Shown one piece after another: positions 1-7,879 of a stretch of 41,153 nt of DNA. Positions within the stretch are counted from its first letter, which is position 1, and each line of letters opens with the position of its first letter. The position numbers and the translations under genes are program-made. The notes beneath the pieces were generated by a model. The model was not told the origin of the DNA. It ran no database searches and worked only from the letters and a program-made list of their open reading frames with translations. The DNA comes from a virus: the IMG/VR virus record IMGVR_UViG_3300032092_000076, positions 1 to 41,153 of that record, one strand, 5' to 3'.

Positions 1-5
1 TAAAG

Positions 6-914
6 ATGAGAATCAGCTGTGAGGAGTTTGAAAAGGCGACAGGAGAGAAGATTTTCCCGCTCGCCCAAGACTTCTTGGAAAAGAATAATCTCGAGTATAA
101 CGATCTCACCACTGATGAAACCGAGAGAGTCCTCTCCGAGATACAGCGTGTGTTATCATCACCGCTTAAGCTGTCTGGTGAATCTCGTCTCCCGGACTGG
201 GAGGCAGGTTGGTCACAAAATCTTACTAGTGAGGTAACACCTGGATCATTGATACCAGGTTACATGAACAAACATCCTATCATGCGCTGGGGTGGGAAGT
301 TCGTCAGTACAGTATCACCTAATCTTGAATACTTGATTCTTTCACTTCTGCAACTTCACCTCTTTGAGAAGTGGCTTGCTAACAGGAGCGACATATTCGA
401 GTTTGGTTGTGGCACAGGGCACAACCTCCTGAGGGCTAGAATGGCAAATCCAACAGCAAGTCTCACAGGTCTTGATTGGACAAAAGCATCCCAAGAGATC
501 ATCGGCAGGATGAATGACTCAGGAGTTCTCCTTTGCAAGGGCAGGAACTTCGACTTCTTCAAGCCTGATTACAGCATCGATTTCCCAAAGGGCAGTGCTG
601 TTTACACTTTCGCTGCCCTAGAGCAAGTTGGAAAGAATCACAAGGCTTTCGTAAAGTTCCTCCTTGATAAGGAAGTTGATATTTGTCTCTCAATAGAGCC
701 CATTACAGAACTGCTCGATAGTTCCGTTGAGATGGAGAAGCTTTGCATTGATTACTGTCAGAAGAGAAACTACCTTGACGGTTACATGACACACCTACAG
801 GAACTTGAAAGTAGTGGTCAGGTAGAGATACTTGAGGCAAAGAGAAACTACATAGGAAGCATGTTCATAGAGGGTTACATGCAGGTCGTGTGGAGACCGA
901 GGAGCAAGGTATGA
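6..914 (+). CDS. SAM-dependent class I methyltransferase
   Basis: This is a probable small-molecule or glycan methyltransferase of the class I Rossmann fold. Motif I is visible as EFGCGTGH at residues 132-139, and the acidic residue ending strand 2 is D157 in GLDW. The N-terminal ~110 residues carry no motif I recognise and may bind substrate. The 302-residue length fits enzymes that methylate sugars or lipids. There is no DPPY/NPPY motif, so a DNA amino-methyltransferase is unlikely. It overlaps the next gene (GDP-L-fucose synthase) by four bases (ATGA), which suggests translational coupling and a role in the same sugar module. A TAA at 1-3 may end an upstream gene. The substrate is unknown. 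Confidence 0.75.
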   Translation: MRISCEEFEKATGEKIFPLAQDFLEKNNLEYNDLTTDETERVLSEIQRVLSSPLKLSGESRLPDWEAGWSQNLTSEVTPGSLIPGYMNKHPIMRWGGKFVSTVSPNLEYLILSLLQLHLFEKWLANRSDIFEFGCGTGHNLLRARMANPTASLTGLDWTKASQEIIGRMNDSGVLLCKGRNFDFFKPDYSIDFPKGSAVYTFAALEQVGKNHKAFVKFLLDKEVDICLSIEPITELLDSSVEMEKLCIDYCQKRNYLDGYMTHLQELESSGQVEILEAKRNYIGSMFIEGYMQVVWRPRSKV

Positions 915-1834
915 AGGCTATTGTTACTGGTGCTGCGGGGCTTCTTGGCAGTGAGATTGTTTCTCTTGACGATTCTGTGATTGGATTGACTTCCAAGGAT
1001 TGCAACCTTGTCGAATCGGCTTCAGGACTGCAGTTATTCACACAGGCCGACACAGTCATCCACTGTGCCGCAAAGGTGGGTGGTGTGAAGGCAAATACCG
1101 ATTATGTCGCAGACTTCTTCGATGACAATGTGAAGATGAACATGAATGTCATGAGGGCGTGTAGAGAATCAGGCTTCAAGCTGGTTTCAATTCTTTCTAC
1201 TTGCATCTATCCTGATGCAAAGTATGTGAATTATCCACTGACTGAGGACCAGCTTCACCTGGGACCTCCACATGATTCGAACTTTGGCTATGCCTATGCA
1301 AAGAGAATGCTTGATGTACAGACTAGAGCCTATCGGAAGCAGCATGGCTGCAACTTCATAACTGTGATACCCAACAGTCTTTACGGAAATAACGACAACT
1401 TCGATCTTAGTAGCGGACATGTGATACCAGCGCTGATCAGAAAGTTTCATGAGGCAAAACTTCATGGTCACGATCATGTTGAGATCTGGGGGAGTGGAAG
1501 GCCGCTTCGTGAGTTCACATTTGCAAGGGATGCAGCTAAGATCATACTGTGGCTTGCTGAGAACTACGATAACCCAGAACCCATCAACATCGGAAACCCA
1601 GAACAGACTTCAATCAAAGAGCTTGCACAAACGATTGCCGAAGAGATTGGTTATGAGGGTGGAGTCAAGTTTGACAACACGAAGCCCGATGGACAGTATG
1701 AGAAGCCCTCTTCAAATGAGAAACTTCAGAGGTTGGGGTGGTCAGAATCATATACACCTCTTCGTATAGGCCTGGCTGAGTCAATAAAGCTGTTCAAAGA
1801 AAGATACCCGAACGTTCGTGGTATTACTATTTGA
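911..1834 (+). CDS. fcl: GDP-L-fucose synthase (NAD-dependent epimerase/reductase)
   Basis: The likely role is converting GDP-4-keto-6-deoxy-D-mannose to GDP-L-fucose with NADPH, the second step after Gmd. It is a short-chain dehydrogenase/reductase of 307 residues, the usual size for this family. The nucleotide-binding glycine motif is GAAGLLG at residues 7-13. The family signature STCIYP lies at 96-101, and the catalytic YxxxK is Y127/K131. VGGVKAN, typical of Fcl, follows IHCAAK. The ATG at 911 is chosen because it overlaps the upstream stop as ATGA and leaves the Rossmann motif right at the N-terminus; a GGAGCAAGG purine stretch precedes it. The next gene is Gmd, so the two steps of the pathway are adjacent but in reversed order. 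Confidence 0.88.
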   Translation: MKAIVTGAAGLLGSEIVSLDDSVIGLTSKDCNLVESASGLQLFTQADTVIHCAAKVGGVKANTDYVADFFDDNVKMNMNVMRACRESGFKLVSILSTCIYPDAKYVNYPLTEDQLHLGPPHDSNFGYAYAKRMLDVQTRAYRKQHGCNFITVIPNSLYGNNDNFDLSSGHVIPALIRKFHEAKLHGHDHVEIWGSGRPLREFTFARDAAKIILWLAENYDNPEPINIGNPEQTSIKELAQTIAEEIGYEGGVKFDNTKPDGQYEKPSSNEKLQRLGWSESYTPLRIGLAESIKLFKERYPNVRGITI

Positions 1835-1836
1835 GC

Positions 1837-2808
1837 ATGAAGACAGCACTTATTACAGGCGTCACGGGACAGGACGGTAGTTACCTTGCTGAGTTCCTAT
1901 TGGAACGAGGCTACAAGGTCATAGGCATGAAGAGAAGGACATCGCTTCTTGCCACTGACAGAATCGATCACCTCTTTCAAAACCCAAATTTTCACCTAGT
2001 CTATGGCTCTATGAACGATGTCGGTGCCTTCTATCGACTTTTCCATGAGCATCACTTTGATGAGGTCTACAACCTCGCGGCACAATCGCATGTCAGAGTA
2101 TCTTTTGATGTGCCTGAAGAGACTGTTGATGCAGTAGCAATGGGACCACTTCGTCTTCTTGAGTGCATTCGTACAATGCAGCCACACTGTCGTTTCTACC
2201 AGGCATCCTCTTCGGAGATGTACGGTGACAATCCGGAACATCCGCAGAGCGAGAACACTCGTCTCATGCCGGCATCTCCCTATGCATGCGCAAAGGTCTT
2301 TGCTCACGGTCTCACTCGAAACTATCGTGAGGGATACGGAATCCACGCATCTTCCGGCATCCTTTTCAATCATGAGAGTCCTCGCCGCGGTGAGACTTTC
2401 GTCACACGTAAGATTACCCTAGCTGCAGCGCGTATCAAGCTCGGCCTGCAAGACAAGATCGCTCTCGGCAATCTCGATGCTCTTCGTGACTGGGGATACG
2501 CAAAGGACTACGTCGAGGCAATGTGGCTCATGCTACAGCAGGAAAATCCGGACGACTATGTAATTGCTACTGGTGAGACTCACACAGTGCGTGAGTTTCT
2601 GGATGAAGTTTTCAAAATTGCAGACCTTGATGTTGACAAGCACCTCATCATCGATGACAGGCTTAGGCGTCCTCACGAGGTTCCATGGTTGGAAGGTGAC
2701 TGCTCAAAGGCCGGCGAGAAACTTGGCTGGGTCCCAAAGACAACCTTCAAAGGTCTTGCAAGGCTTATGTACGAGGCAGATCTGAAGCTTGTGAAGGGTG
2801 CACTATGA
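1837..2808 (+). CDS. gmd: GDP-mannose 4,6-dehydratase
   Basis: The enzyme should dehydrate GDP-D-mannose to GDP-4-keto-6-deoxy-D-mannose, the substrate of the upstream Fcl. The N-terminus [10 protein letters not shown] (residues 8-17) is a Gmd hallmark. The SSSEMYG segment at 124-130 and YACAK at 149-153 hold the catalytic Ser/Thr, Glu, Tyr and Lys. [15 protein letters not shown], characteristic of the family, is also present. At 323 residues it is slightly shorter than the usual 345-370. The ATG at 1837 matches known Gmd N-termini. An in-frame TTG at 1831, overlapping the previous stop (TTGA), is the alternative. Its middle part has more C/G-ending codons than the structural genes. Confidence 0.92.
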   Translation: MKTALITGVTGQDGSYLAEFLLERGYKVIGMKRRTSLLATDRIDHLFQNPNFHLVYGSMNDVGAFYRLFHEHHFDEVYNLAAQSHVRVSFDVPEETVDAVAMGPLRLLECIRTMQPHCRFYQASSSEMYGDNPEHPQSENTRLMPASPYACAKVFAHGLTRNYREGYGIHASSGILFNHESPRRGETFVTRKITLAAARIKLGLQDKIALGNLDALRDWGYAKDYVEAMWLMLQQENPDDYVIATGETHTVREFLDEVFKIADLDVDKHLIIDDRLRRPHEVPWLEGDCSKAGEKLGWVPKTTFKGLARLMYEADLKLVKGAL

Positions 2809-3218
2809 CATATGAGAGAGGCATAATAGCAGGTTCATTTGACATCCTACACCCAGGTTACATACGGATGTTCGAAGAGTCAAAGCGTGTAGTGAGCTAC
2901 CTCATTGTAGCCCTACAGGATGATCCGACTGTTGATAGGCCTGAGAAGTGCAAGCCTGTGCAGACATGGGAAGAAAGAGCTGAGATACTTAAATCGCTTC
3001 GATACGTTGACGATGTGGTCTACTACAACACCGAGTACGACCTCAGAAAGTTGCTTGGTTCCGTAAAGTATGATGTCAGGATTCTTGGATCTGATTACCT
3101 CGGCAGGAGATTCACGGGTGATGACCTGGAAAAACCTGTCTTCTACTGCAACAGGAACCATCAGTACAGTCTCACAGACCTAAAGGAGCGTATTGCGGAG
3201 TCTATGTTGAATAGGTGA
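2805..3218 (+). CDS. Cytidylyltransferase-fold nucleotidyltransferase
   Basis: This 137-residue protein belongs to the TagD/HldE-C type nucleotidyltransferases, which couple a phosphorylated polyol or sugar to CTP or ATP. The N-terminal GSFDILHPG motif (10-18) is the signature nucleotide-binding loop. RILGSDY in the middle and [15 protein letters not shown] near the C-terminus match the conserved later motifs. The second histidine of the HxGH motif is tyrosine here (HPGY, 16-19), which may change catalysis or mark a phage subfamily. It overlaps gmd by four bases (ATGA) and has an AAGGG ribosome binding site. Context suggests it activates a second sugar or polyol for the same glycan. Substrate and nucleotide preference are not visible. 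Confidence 0.75.
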   Translation: MTYERGIIAGSFDILHPGYIRMFEESKRVVSYLIVALQDDPTVDRPEKCKPVQTWEERAEILKSLRYVDDVVYYNTEYDLRKLLGSVKYDVRILGSDYLGRRFTGDDLEKPVFYCNRNHQYSLTDLKERIAESMLNR

Positions 3219-3258
3219 AAATGTTGTCACGGTGGTATACGATTAATTTGAGGACCAC

Positions 3259-4053
3259 ATGAGCAACGAATTCCCTACTGGCAAGCCACACGTATCCTAC
3301 TCGGAGGTCAGCACATGGCATTCATGTGGATACAAGCACAAGCTTTCCTACATTGACAAGGTGGTCATCGAACAGGACTGGATTCACGCTGACTTTGGAA
3401 AGCATGTCCACTCAGGAGTTGAGAACTACCTGAAGACCCGTGTGATGGACATTCCCGCAGTTATCAAGCTCATTGAAGATGACTGGGCAGCAAAGGGCCG
3501 TCCGGATGTAGAGAAGTGGAAGTCATGGGCATCTAACATCCTCACCGACTTCCCAGGCTGGTTGGACACGGAACATCCCGGTTGGGAGCTACTCGGTGCT
3601 GAGCTTCCCCTCTATGAGGACATTCCCGAAGAGGAGACCATCAAGTTCAAGGGATTCGTTGACTCCATCGTTCGTGTTCCTCTCAACGAAGAGAGGACAA
3701 AGTGGAAGATCTGGATCCTCGACTGGAAGACAGGACCGGCATACGGATGGCGCAAAGACAAGCTAGAGAACGAACTTGTCCTCGCCCAGCTCTGGCTCTA
3801 CAAGTCATACCTTCTACGAAAGTTAGACCTTCAAAGTCGAGAGGTCGGCTGTGCCTTTGTTGTCCTGAAGAAGGGGGCGAAGCCTGGCTCTACAATTGCT
3901 CGATATGACATCTCAGTAGGACCGAAGCCGATGGAGAAGGGAGAGAAACTTGTCAAGGACATGGTCAACGGTGTCCGTCGAGGCAAGTTCCTAAAGAACA
4001 AGTACAACTGTGAATGGTGTGACTTCGCAAAGAGCGGACACTGTAAGCGGTAA
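3259..4053 (+). CDS. PD-(D/E)XK nuclease with Fe-S cluster pattern (RecB/Cas4-like)
   Basis: This is a probable DNA exonuclease of the RecB/Cas4/AddB-type PD-(D/E)XK superfamily, 264 residues. Visible elements in order are SYSEVSTWHSC (cysteine 23), HVHSGVE with the conserved histidine, GFVDSI with D135, LDWKTG with D155 and K157, and the QLWLYK motif (Q177-K182). The C-terminal cysteines are C251, C254 and C262. The four cysteines, one N-terminal and three C-terminal, match the Fe-S clasp of this group. The start has a GAGGA site four bases upstream. A 40-base gap separates it from the sugar genes, and its C/G-ending codons differ from the structural genes. The likely role is DNA-end processing in recombination or host DNA degradation. 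Confidence 0.85.
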   Translation: MSNEFPTGKPHVSYSEVSTWHSCGYKHKLSYIDKVVIEQDWIHADFGKHVHSGVENYLKTRVMDIPAVIKLIEDDWAAKGRPDVEKWKSWASNILTDFPGWLDTEHPGWELLGAELPLYEDIPEEETIKFKGFVDSIVRVPLNEERTKWKIWILDWKTGPAYGWRKDKLENELVLAQLWLYKSYLLRKLDLQSREVGCAFVVLKKGAKPGSTIARYDISVGPKPMEKGEKLVKDMVNGVRRGKFLKNKYNCEWCDFAKSGHCKR

Positions 4054-4101
4054 CTATTTACATATGCTCTCACTTGTGTGATAGTGATGCAGGTGAGCAC
4101 A

Positions 4102-5346
4102 TTGAGTAAAAAGAAAGTTATCGTCCTTTCCGATCACGCATTAAGCCCGTCGGGTGTGGGTAATCAAACCAGGCACCTGATCAACGGCCTCCTTGCAAAA
4201 GGAGGCTGGACTTTTAGGCAGTTCGGAGCTGCAATTAAGCATCAGAGCTACGAGACAATAGCTGTCAATGAGGACTTTATCATCAAGCCGATTGACGGCT
4301 TTGGTGATAGAAACCTGATTAGAGTTGCACTGGCTACTGAGAAGCCTGATGCTATTCTCATCTTCACAGACCCAAGGTTCTTCACGTGGCTGTTTGAGAT
4401 GGAAGATGAGATACATCAGGTCTGCCCAATCGCATGGTGGCACGTGTGGGATAACAACCCAGTGCCGGTCTTTAATGACCCTTACTACATGGGAACGGAT
4501 CTGCTCAATTGCCATTCTTACCTAACGTACGAGATGGTAAGCAAACTGTATCCTGAAAAGACTAACTTCATCCCACATGCATTGCCACCAGGTCTGTTTC
4601 ACAGGATGCCTTCTTACATGAGGTCACACCATCGTTCAAAGCTGTTGGGTGAATCAAGGAAGGACCACATGATTGGCCTCTGGATCAATCGAAATGCAAG
4701 AAGGAAGCGCCCATCTGACGTTATCGAGTCATGGTCAATTTTCCTTAAGAATCTTCATGAGAAGCATGGACACAGAAATGCCACGCTAATCATGCATACA
4801 GACCCATTTGATCAGGAAGGTCCAAACCTCGTTGAGGTCGCAAAACTAATGGGCGTTGATGCAAATGTCGTTTTCTCGAAAGAGCGGCTTGACTATGAGA
4901 AAATGAACATCCTGCACAACATCAGCGATTTCTGTATCAACATCTCCTACGCAGAAGGTTTCGGGCTCTCTACCCTTGAGTCAATGACTGTAGGTAATCC
5001 CATTGTTGCGATCAAGACAGGAGGCCTTACAAGGCAGGTTGTTGACCACAGGGACGGTTCTGAGAATGGTGTTGCACTCCCTGTCGAGCTTCGAACCCTC
5101 GTAGGTTCCCAGACGGTTCCATACATTTACGAGGATTACGTCACAAATGAGACGATTGCAAAAGCTTACATGCAACTCTTTGAGATGGGACCTGAAGGTC
5201 GTGAGAAGCTTGGCACAAAGGCAATGAACTATGCCAACACAGAGTTCAGTTACCAGAAGACCATTGATGAGTGGGATAGGACTCTCACCGATCTTATTGA
5301 TAACTGGAAGACGAAGAGGAAGACCTGGGAGGTTGAAAAGCTGTGA
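4102..5346 (+). CDS. GT4-type glycosyltransferase 1
   Basis: This is a GT-B fold retaining glycosyltransferase. The N-terminal half begins VIVLSDHALSPSGVGNQTR, a glycine-rich acceptor-side loop. The C-terminal half has SYAEGFGLSTLES with the EX7E pair (E285 and E293 counted from the chosen start), followed by the GGL donor-phosphate loop. The TTG at 4102 is chosen because AGGTG lies six bases upstream and it yields MSKKKVIVLSD. An ATG at 4087 adds five residues but has no visible ribosome binding site. The gene overlaps the next glycosyltransferase by four bases. The likely donor is a nucleotide sugar, possibly GDP-fucose or GDP-mannose from the upstream genes. The acceptor is unknown. Confidence 0.8.
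   Translation: MSKKKVIVLSDHALSPSGVGNQTRHLINGLLAKGGWTFRQFGAAIKHQSYETIAVNEDFIIKPIDGFGDRNLIRVALATEKPDAILIFTDPRFFTWLFEMEDEIHQVCPIAWWHVWDNNPVPVFNDPYYMGTDLLNCHSYLTYEMVSKLYPEKTNFIPHALPPGLFHRMPSYMRSHHRSKLLGESRKDHMIGLWINRNARRKRPSDVIESWSIFLKNLHEKHGHRNATLIMHTDPFDQEGPNLVEVAKLMGVDANVVFSKERLDYEKMNILHNISDFCINISYAEGFGLSTLESMTVGNPIVAIKTGGLTRQVVDHRDGSENGVALPVELRTLVGSQTVPYIYEDYVTNETIAKAYMQLFEMGPEGREKLGTKAMNYANTEFSYQKTIDEWDRTLTDLIDNWKTKRKTWEVEKL
4187..4206 (+). repeat. Perfect inverted repeat: 8-bp stem with GCAA tetraloop
   Basis: The arms GCCTCCTT and AAGGAGGC are perfectly complementary and enclose GCAA, a GNRA-type loop. It lies inside the first glycosyltransferase gene, about 90 bases after its start. A TTTT run begins seven bases after the stem. 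The right arm contains a full Shine-Dalgarno sequence (AAGGAGG), but no start codon follows at suitable distance. It may be a weak terminator, an mRNA stability element or chance. Confidence 0.5.
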
Positions 5347-6500
5347 AGAAGATTCTAGTAAGAGGTCCACTTCTCTCAAAGTCGGGATATGGAACGCATG
5401 CAAGGCAGATAGTGAGCTGGCTCATTGAGAGGGGAATTGAGTTTGCTGCCGAAATTACTCCCTGGGGCATTACCCCTTGGCACTTGAATGCAAGTGACCT
5501 AAACGGTCTCATTGGAAAGATAATGGAGGCATCCGGAAAGAAAAGCGACAGATATGACGCCTCAATCCAGATTCAATTGCCTCATGAGTGGGAGCAGATA
5601 CAGGGCTGCTACAACATTGGAGTTACAGCAGGCACCGAAACTGATTTTGCATCAAAAGATTGGGCGATTGCTGTGTCCAAGATGGATCTCGTAATCGTTC
5701 CAAGCAGTTTCACAAAGGAATCTCTTGTAAGAGGTCAAGCTCCTTCTGACAAAATCGTTGTTATCCCAGAATGTTTCAATCCTGAGATCCTATCAGTGAC
5801 GAGTGGTCTGCCACTCAAAGAGGTGGAATCGAATTTCAACTTTTTGCTCTTTGGCCAGATCACAGGCAATGATCCTGATCGTGACAGAAAGAACATCTTC
5901 TACACCGTGAAGTGGTTCTGCGAAGAGTTTGCTGGAAACAAGGACGTTGGACTTGTGATTAAGTCTAACATGGGAACAAATTGCGTGTTTCACAGGAAGG
6001 CCCTGAACGACCTGTTCAAGAAGCTCATCTCAGAAGTGAGAAAGGGCGAGTACCCAAGGGTTTACTTGTTGAACGGCGACATGTCTGAAGCCGATTGTGC
6101 CGCTCTTTACAAGAGTCCAAAGGTTCACTGCATGGTGTCCTTCACAAAGGGTGAGGGTTATGGTCTTCCTCTAGTTGATGCCGCAGCATCAGGACTGCCT
6201 GTCATAGCCACCGATTGGTCAGGCCATCTTGACTTTCTAAATCGTGGAAAGTTCTCAAAGGTGAGCTACAGTATGGTGAATGTTCCACAGTCGATCATCG
6301 ACGAAAAGATCTTTGCAAGTGGCTCAAAATGGGCTATGCCAAAGGAAGAAGACGCAAAGAAGAGAATGAAGAAGATGGTTGAGTCACGTCACACACCAAA
6401 GCAGTGGGCTGATGAACTTTCTCAAAAAGTCTTAAGTGAATTCTCACAAGAGGCCGTGAATCTTCGATATGACGATGTTCTCGGTAAGTTGCTATGTTGA
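5343..6500 (+). CDS. GT4-type glycosyltransferase 2
   Basis: This second GT-B glycosyltransferase has 385 residues. The N-terminus reads ILVRGPLLSKSGYGTHARQ, the glycine-rich loop of GT4 enzymes. The donor-site motif is GEGYGLPLVDA, with E271 followed seven residues later by D279, so the usual EX7E pair is EX7D here. ATDWSGHLDFL follows. The start is GTG (5343), overlapping the preceding stop as GTGA, with GGAGG upstream. It is not a close copy of the first glycosyltransferase, so the two probably add different sugars or act in sequence. It overlaps the small membrane-protein gene by seven bases. Confidence 0.8.
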   Translation: MKKILVRGPLLSKSGYGTHARQIVSWLIERGIEFAAEITPWGITPWHLNASDLNGLIGKIMEASGKKSDRYDASIQIQLPHEWEQIQGCYNIGVTAGTETDFASKDWAIAVSKMDLVIVPSSFTKESLVRGQAPSDKIVVIPECFNPEILSVTSGLPLKEVESNFNFLLFGQITGNDPDRDRKNIFYTVKWFCEEFAGNKDVGLVIKSNMGTNCVFHRKALNDLFKKLISEVRKGEYPRVYLLNGDMSEADCAALYKSPKVHCMVSFTKGEGYGLPLVDAAASGLPVIATDWSGHLDFLNRGKFSKVSYSMVNVPQSIIDEKIFASGSKWAMPKEEDAKKRMKKMVESRHTPKQWADELSQKVLSEFSQEAVNLRYDDVLGKLLC

Positions 6501-6790
6501 TTGAGATACTTGCTGTTATACTGCTTGTGACCAATGCCATAACAGCGACATACCTGTATCGATTTGCGAAGATAGTGCTGAACTTACAGGAAGCAGTTGA
6601 AAACGCACTTGACGTTATAGACAAACGATACGTCTCAATAAGCAAGGTCCTACAGATTCCACTTTTCTATGACTCACCTGAGATCAAGAAGGTGCACGAA
6701 GACATAAAGGCGTCACGTGATTCTCTGCTCTACATTGCAAACATAATTGGCAGAATTGAAGAAGACGTGGAGGCCGAAAATGAAAGGTAA
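6494..6790 (+). CDS. Small membrane-anchored protein
   Basis: This 98-residue protein has one hydrophobic segment at about residues 3-24, then a helical, charged C-terminal region rich in Glu, Asp and Lys. The short segment PLFYDSPEIKKVHEDIKAS looks like a conserved core. I believe similar small proteins occur near late-sigma or recombination genes of T4-like phages, but I cannot name a function. It has no signal-peptide cleavage site and only one membrane segment, so a classical holin is possible but not supported. The gene overlaps the second glycosyltransferase by seven bases and the sigma factor gene by eleven. Confidence 0.7.
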   Translation: MLIEILAVILLVTNAITATYLYRFAKIVLNLQEAVENALDVIDKRYVSISKVLQIPLFYDSPEIKKVHEDIKASRDSLLYIANIIGRIEEDVEAENER

Positions 6791-7511
6791 GAAGCGCATA
6801 AGAAAGTCTGGTACTGAGTCAAAGGCTCCCGAGAAGGAGCTTTACTTTGGTCCTGACACGCATAAGGCAATATGCCTCTTCAATGGCACGACGGACATGC
6901 AGGAACGTGAGAAGATATACACTTCCGACATTAGGCCTGCAATTGAGACACTGGTCGAGAATCTCATCAGAATTTACTCAGTGCCGCTTCAACACAACAG
7001 TTACAACGAAGTGAAGAGTGACTGTGTGAACTTCCTATATGAGAACCTCTGCAAGTTTGATGACAGTCGAGGCACAAAGGCCTTCTCTTACTTCAACGTC
7101 GTAGCACGTAACTGGCTATTCCTGTATATTCGCAAGATCAACAAGCATACAGGTAAGCATGTGTCGCTAAGTGACATGAGCCTGCTTTCAAAGAAAGACA
7201 AGAATGAGATAGCAAGGCACTCAATAGTTGAGTCACCTGAGACAGTGATGGTTGATGTTGAGAGGAAGGCAGAGATTCGAAACATCCTGAATCGAATTAA
7301 TCACAGGCTTGTTGACGACAATGAGAAGGCCTGTATGCAAGCAATCATGTCTGTGTTTGATCACGTTGAAGACATTGACATTCTGCACAAGAGGGCAATT
7401 CTCATCTACATTCGAGACCTCTCAAACCTACCTCAAAATCAGCTCTCTTCTGCCCTGGGCTCGATACGTCGACACTACAAGAAACTAGTTCAAGAGGACC
7501 TAAAGAAGTAA
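6780..7511 (+). CDS. gp55: gp55-like late-transcription sigma factor
   Basis: This is a probable T4 gp55-type sigma factor, which directs host RNA polymerase to late promoters. The core around residues 85-130, with KFDDSRGTKAFSYFNVVARN, resembles sigma region 2 as found in gp55 proteins. This is followed by NWLFLYIRKINKHTGKHVSL. The C-terminus ends in a basic helical region (LGSIRRHYKKLVQEDLKK). At 243 residues it is longer than T4 gp55 (185). The ATG at 6780 is chosen because GGAGG lies six bases upstream; in-frame TTG at 6747 lacks such a site. It lies just before the structural block it would be expected to activate. No clear TATAAATA late promoter is visible in the gene junctions here. 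Confidence 0.82.
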   Translation: MKGKKRIRKSGTESKAPEKELYFGPDTHKAICLFNGTTDMQEREKIYTSDIRPAIETLVENLIRIYSVPLQHNSYNEVKSDCVNFLYENLCKFDDSRGTKAFSYFNVVARNWLFLYIRKINKHTGKHVSLSDMSLLSKKDKNEIARHSIVESPETVMVDVERKAEIRNILNRINHRLVDDNEKACMQAIMSVFDHVEDIDILHKRAILIYIRDLSNLPQNQLSSALGSIRRHYKKLVQEDLKK

Positions 7512-7876
7512 TGTCAGCGCTAGATGATGTAATCAGAAGAAATGAAGAGAAGATGAAGAAGGTTGCTGACTTCGGTGAGCTCCTTGATTCAATGGCATCA
7601 GTCGATGACAAGCGAAAGCTTCTCTGGAAGGAGATCTACCAGAATGCAGTCACCGATAGGGAGAACGCTTACATTCTGTACATTGGCCTGTACCAGACAA
7701 TGTCAGGCTCACCAGCCGACCATGCAGCGCACGGGTCAACCTTGATGAAGTACATGGAGAGGATGAGCAAGGCAAACGACCAGATCATCAAGCTTGCTGA
7801 GATGATTCGTTCAACTGAAGAGGAGTCACAGGCCATAGATTCTGAGGATATCTTCAGCAAGATCTCAAAGGAGTGA
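7511..7876 (+). CDS. Small helical protein of unknown function
   Basis: This 121-residue, highly charged protein is predicted to be mostly helical. Visible features are an acidic/basic N-terminus, a DRENAYILYIGLYQ segment around residues 50-63, and YMERMSKANDQIIKLAEMI around 82-100 that looks like an amphipathic helix. I do not recognise the family. It starts within the stop of the sigma factor gene (TAATG) and lies directly before the gp5-like hub gene. It could therefore be a transcription accessory protein or a small structural/assembly factor. There is no membrane segment or cysteine motif. Confidence 0.7.
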   Translation: MSALDDVIRRNEEKMKKVADFGELLDSMASVDDKRKLLWKEIYQNAVTDRENAYILYIGLYQTMSGSPADHAAHGSTLMKYMERMSKANDQIIKLAEMIRSTEEESQAIDSEDIFSKISKE

Positions 7877-7879
7877 GGA

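Noticed and set aside
6-914. DNA methyltransferase
   Set aside because: No DPPY, NPPY or PC motif is present; only the general SAM-binding motif is seen, and context favours a sugar-related substrate.
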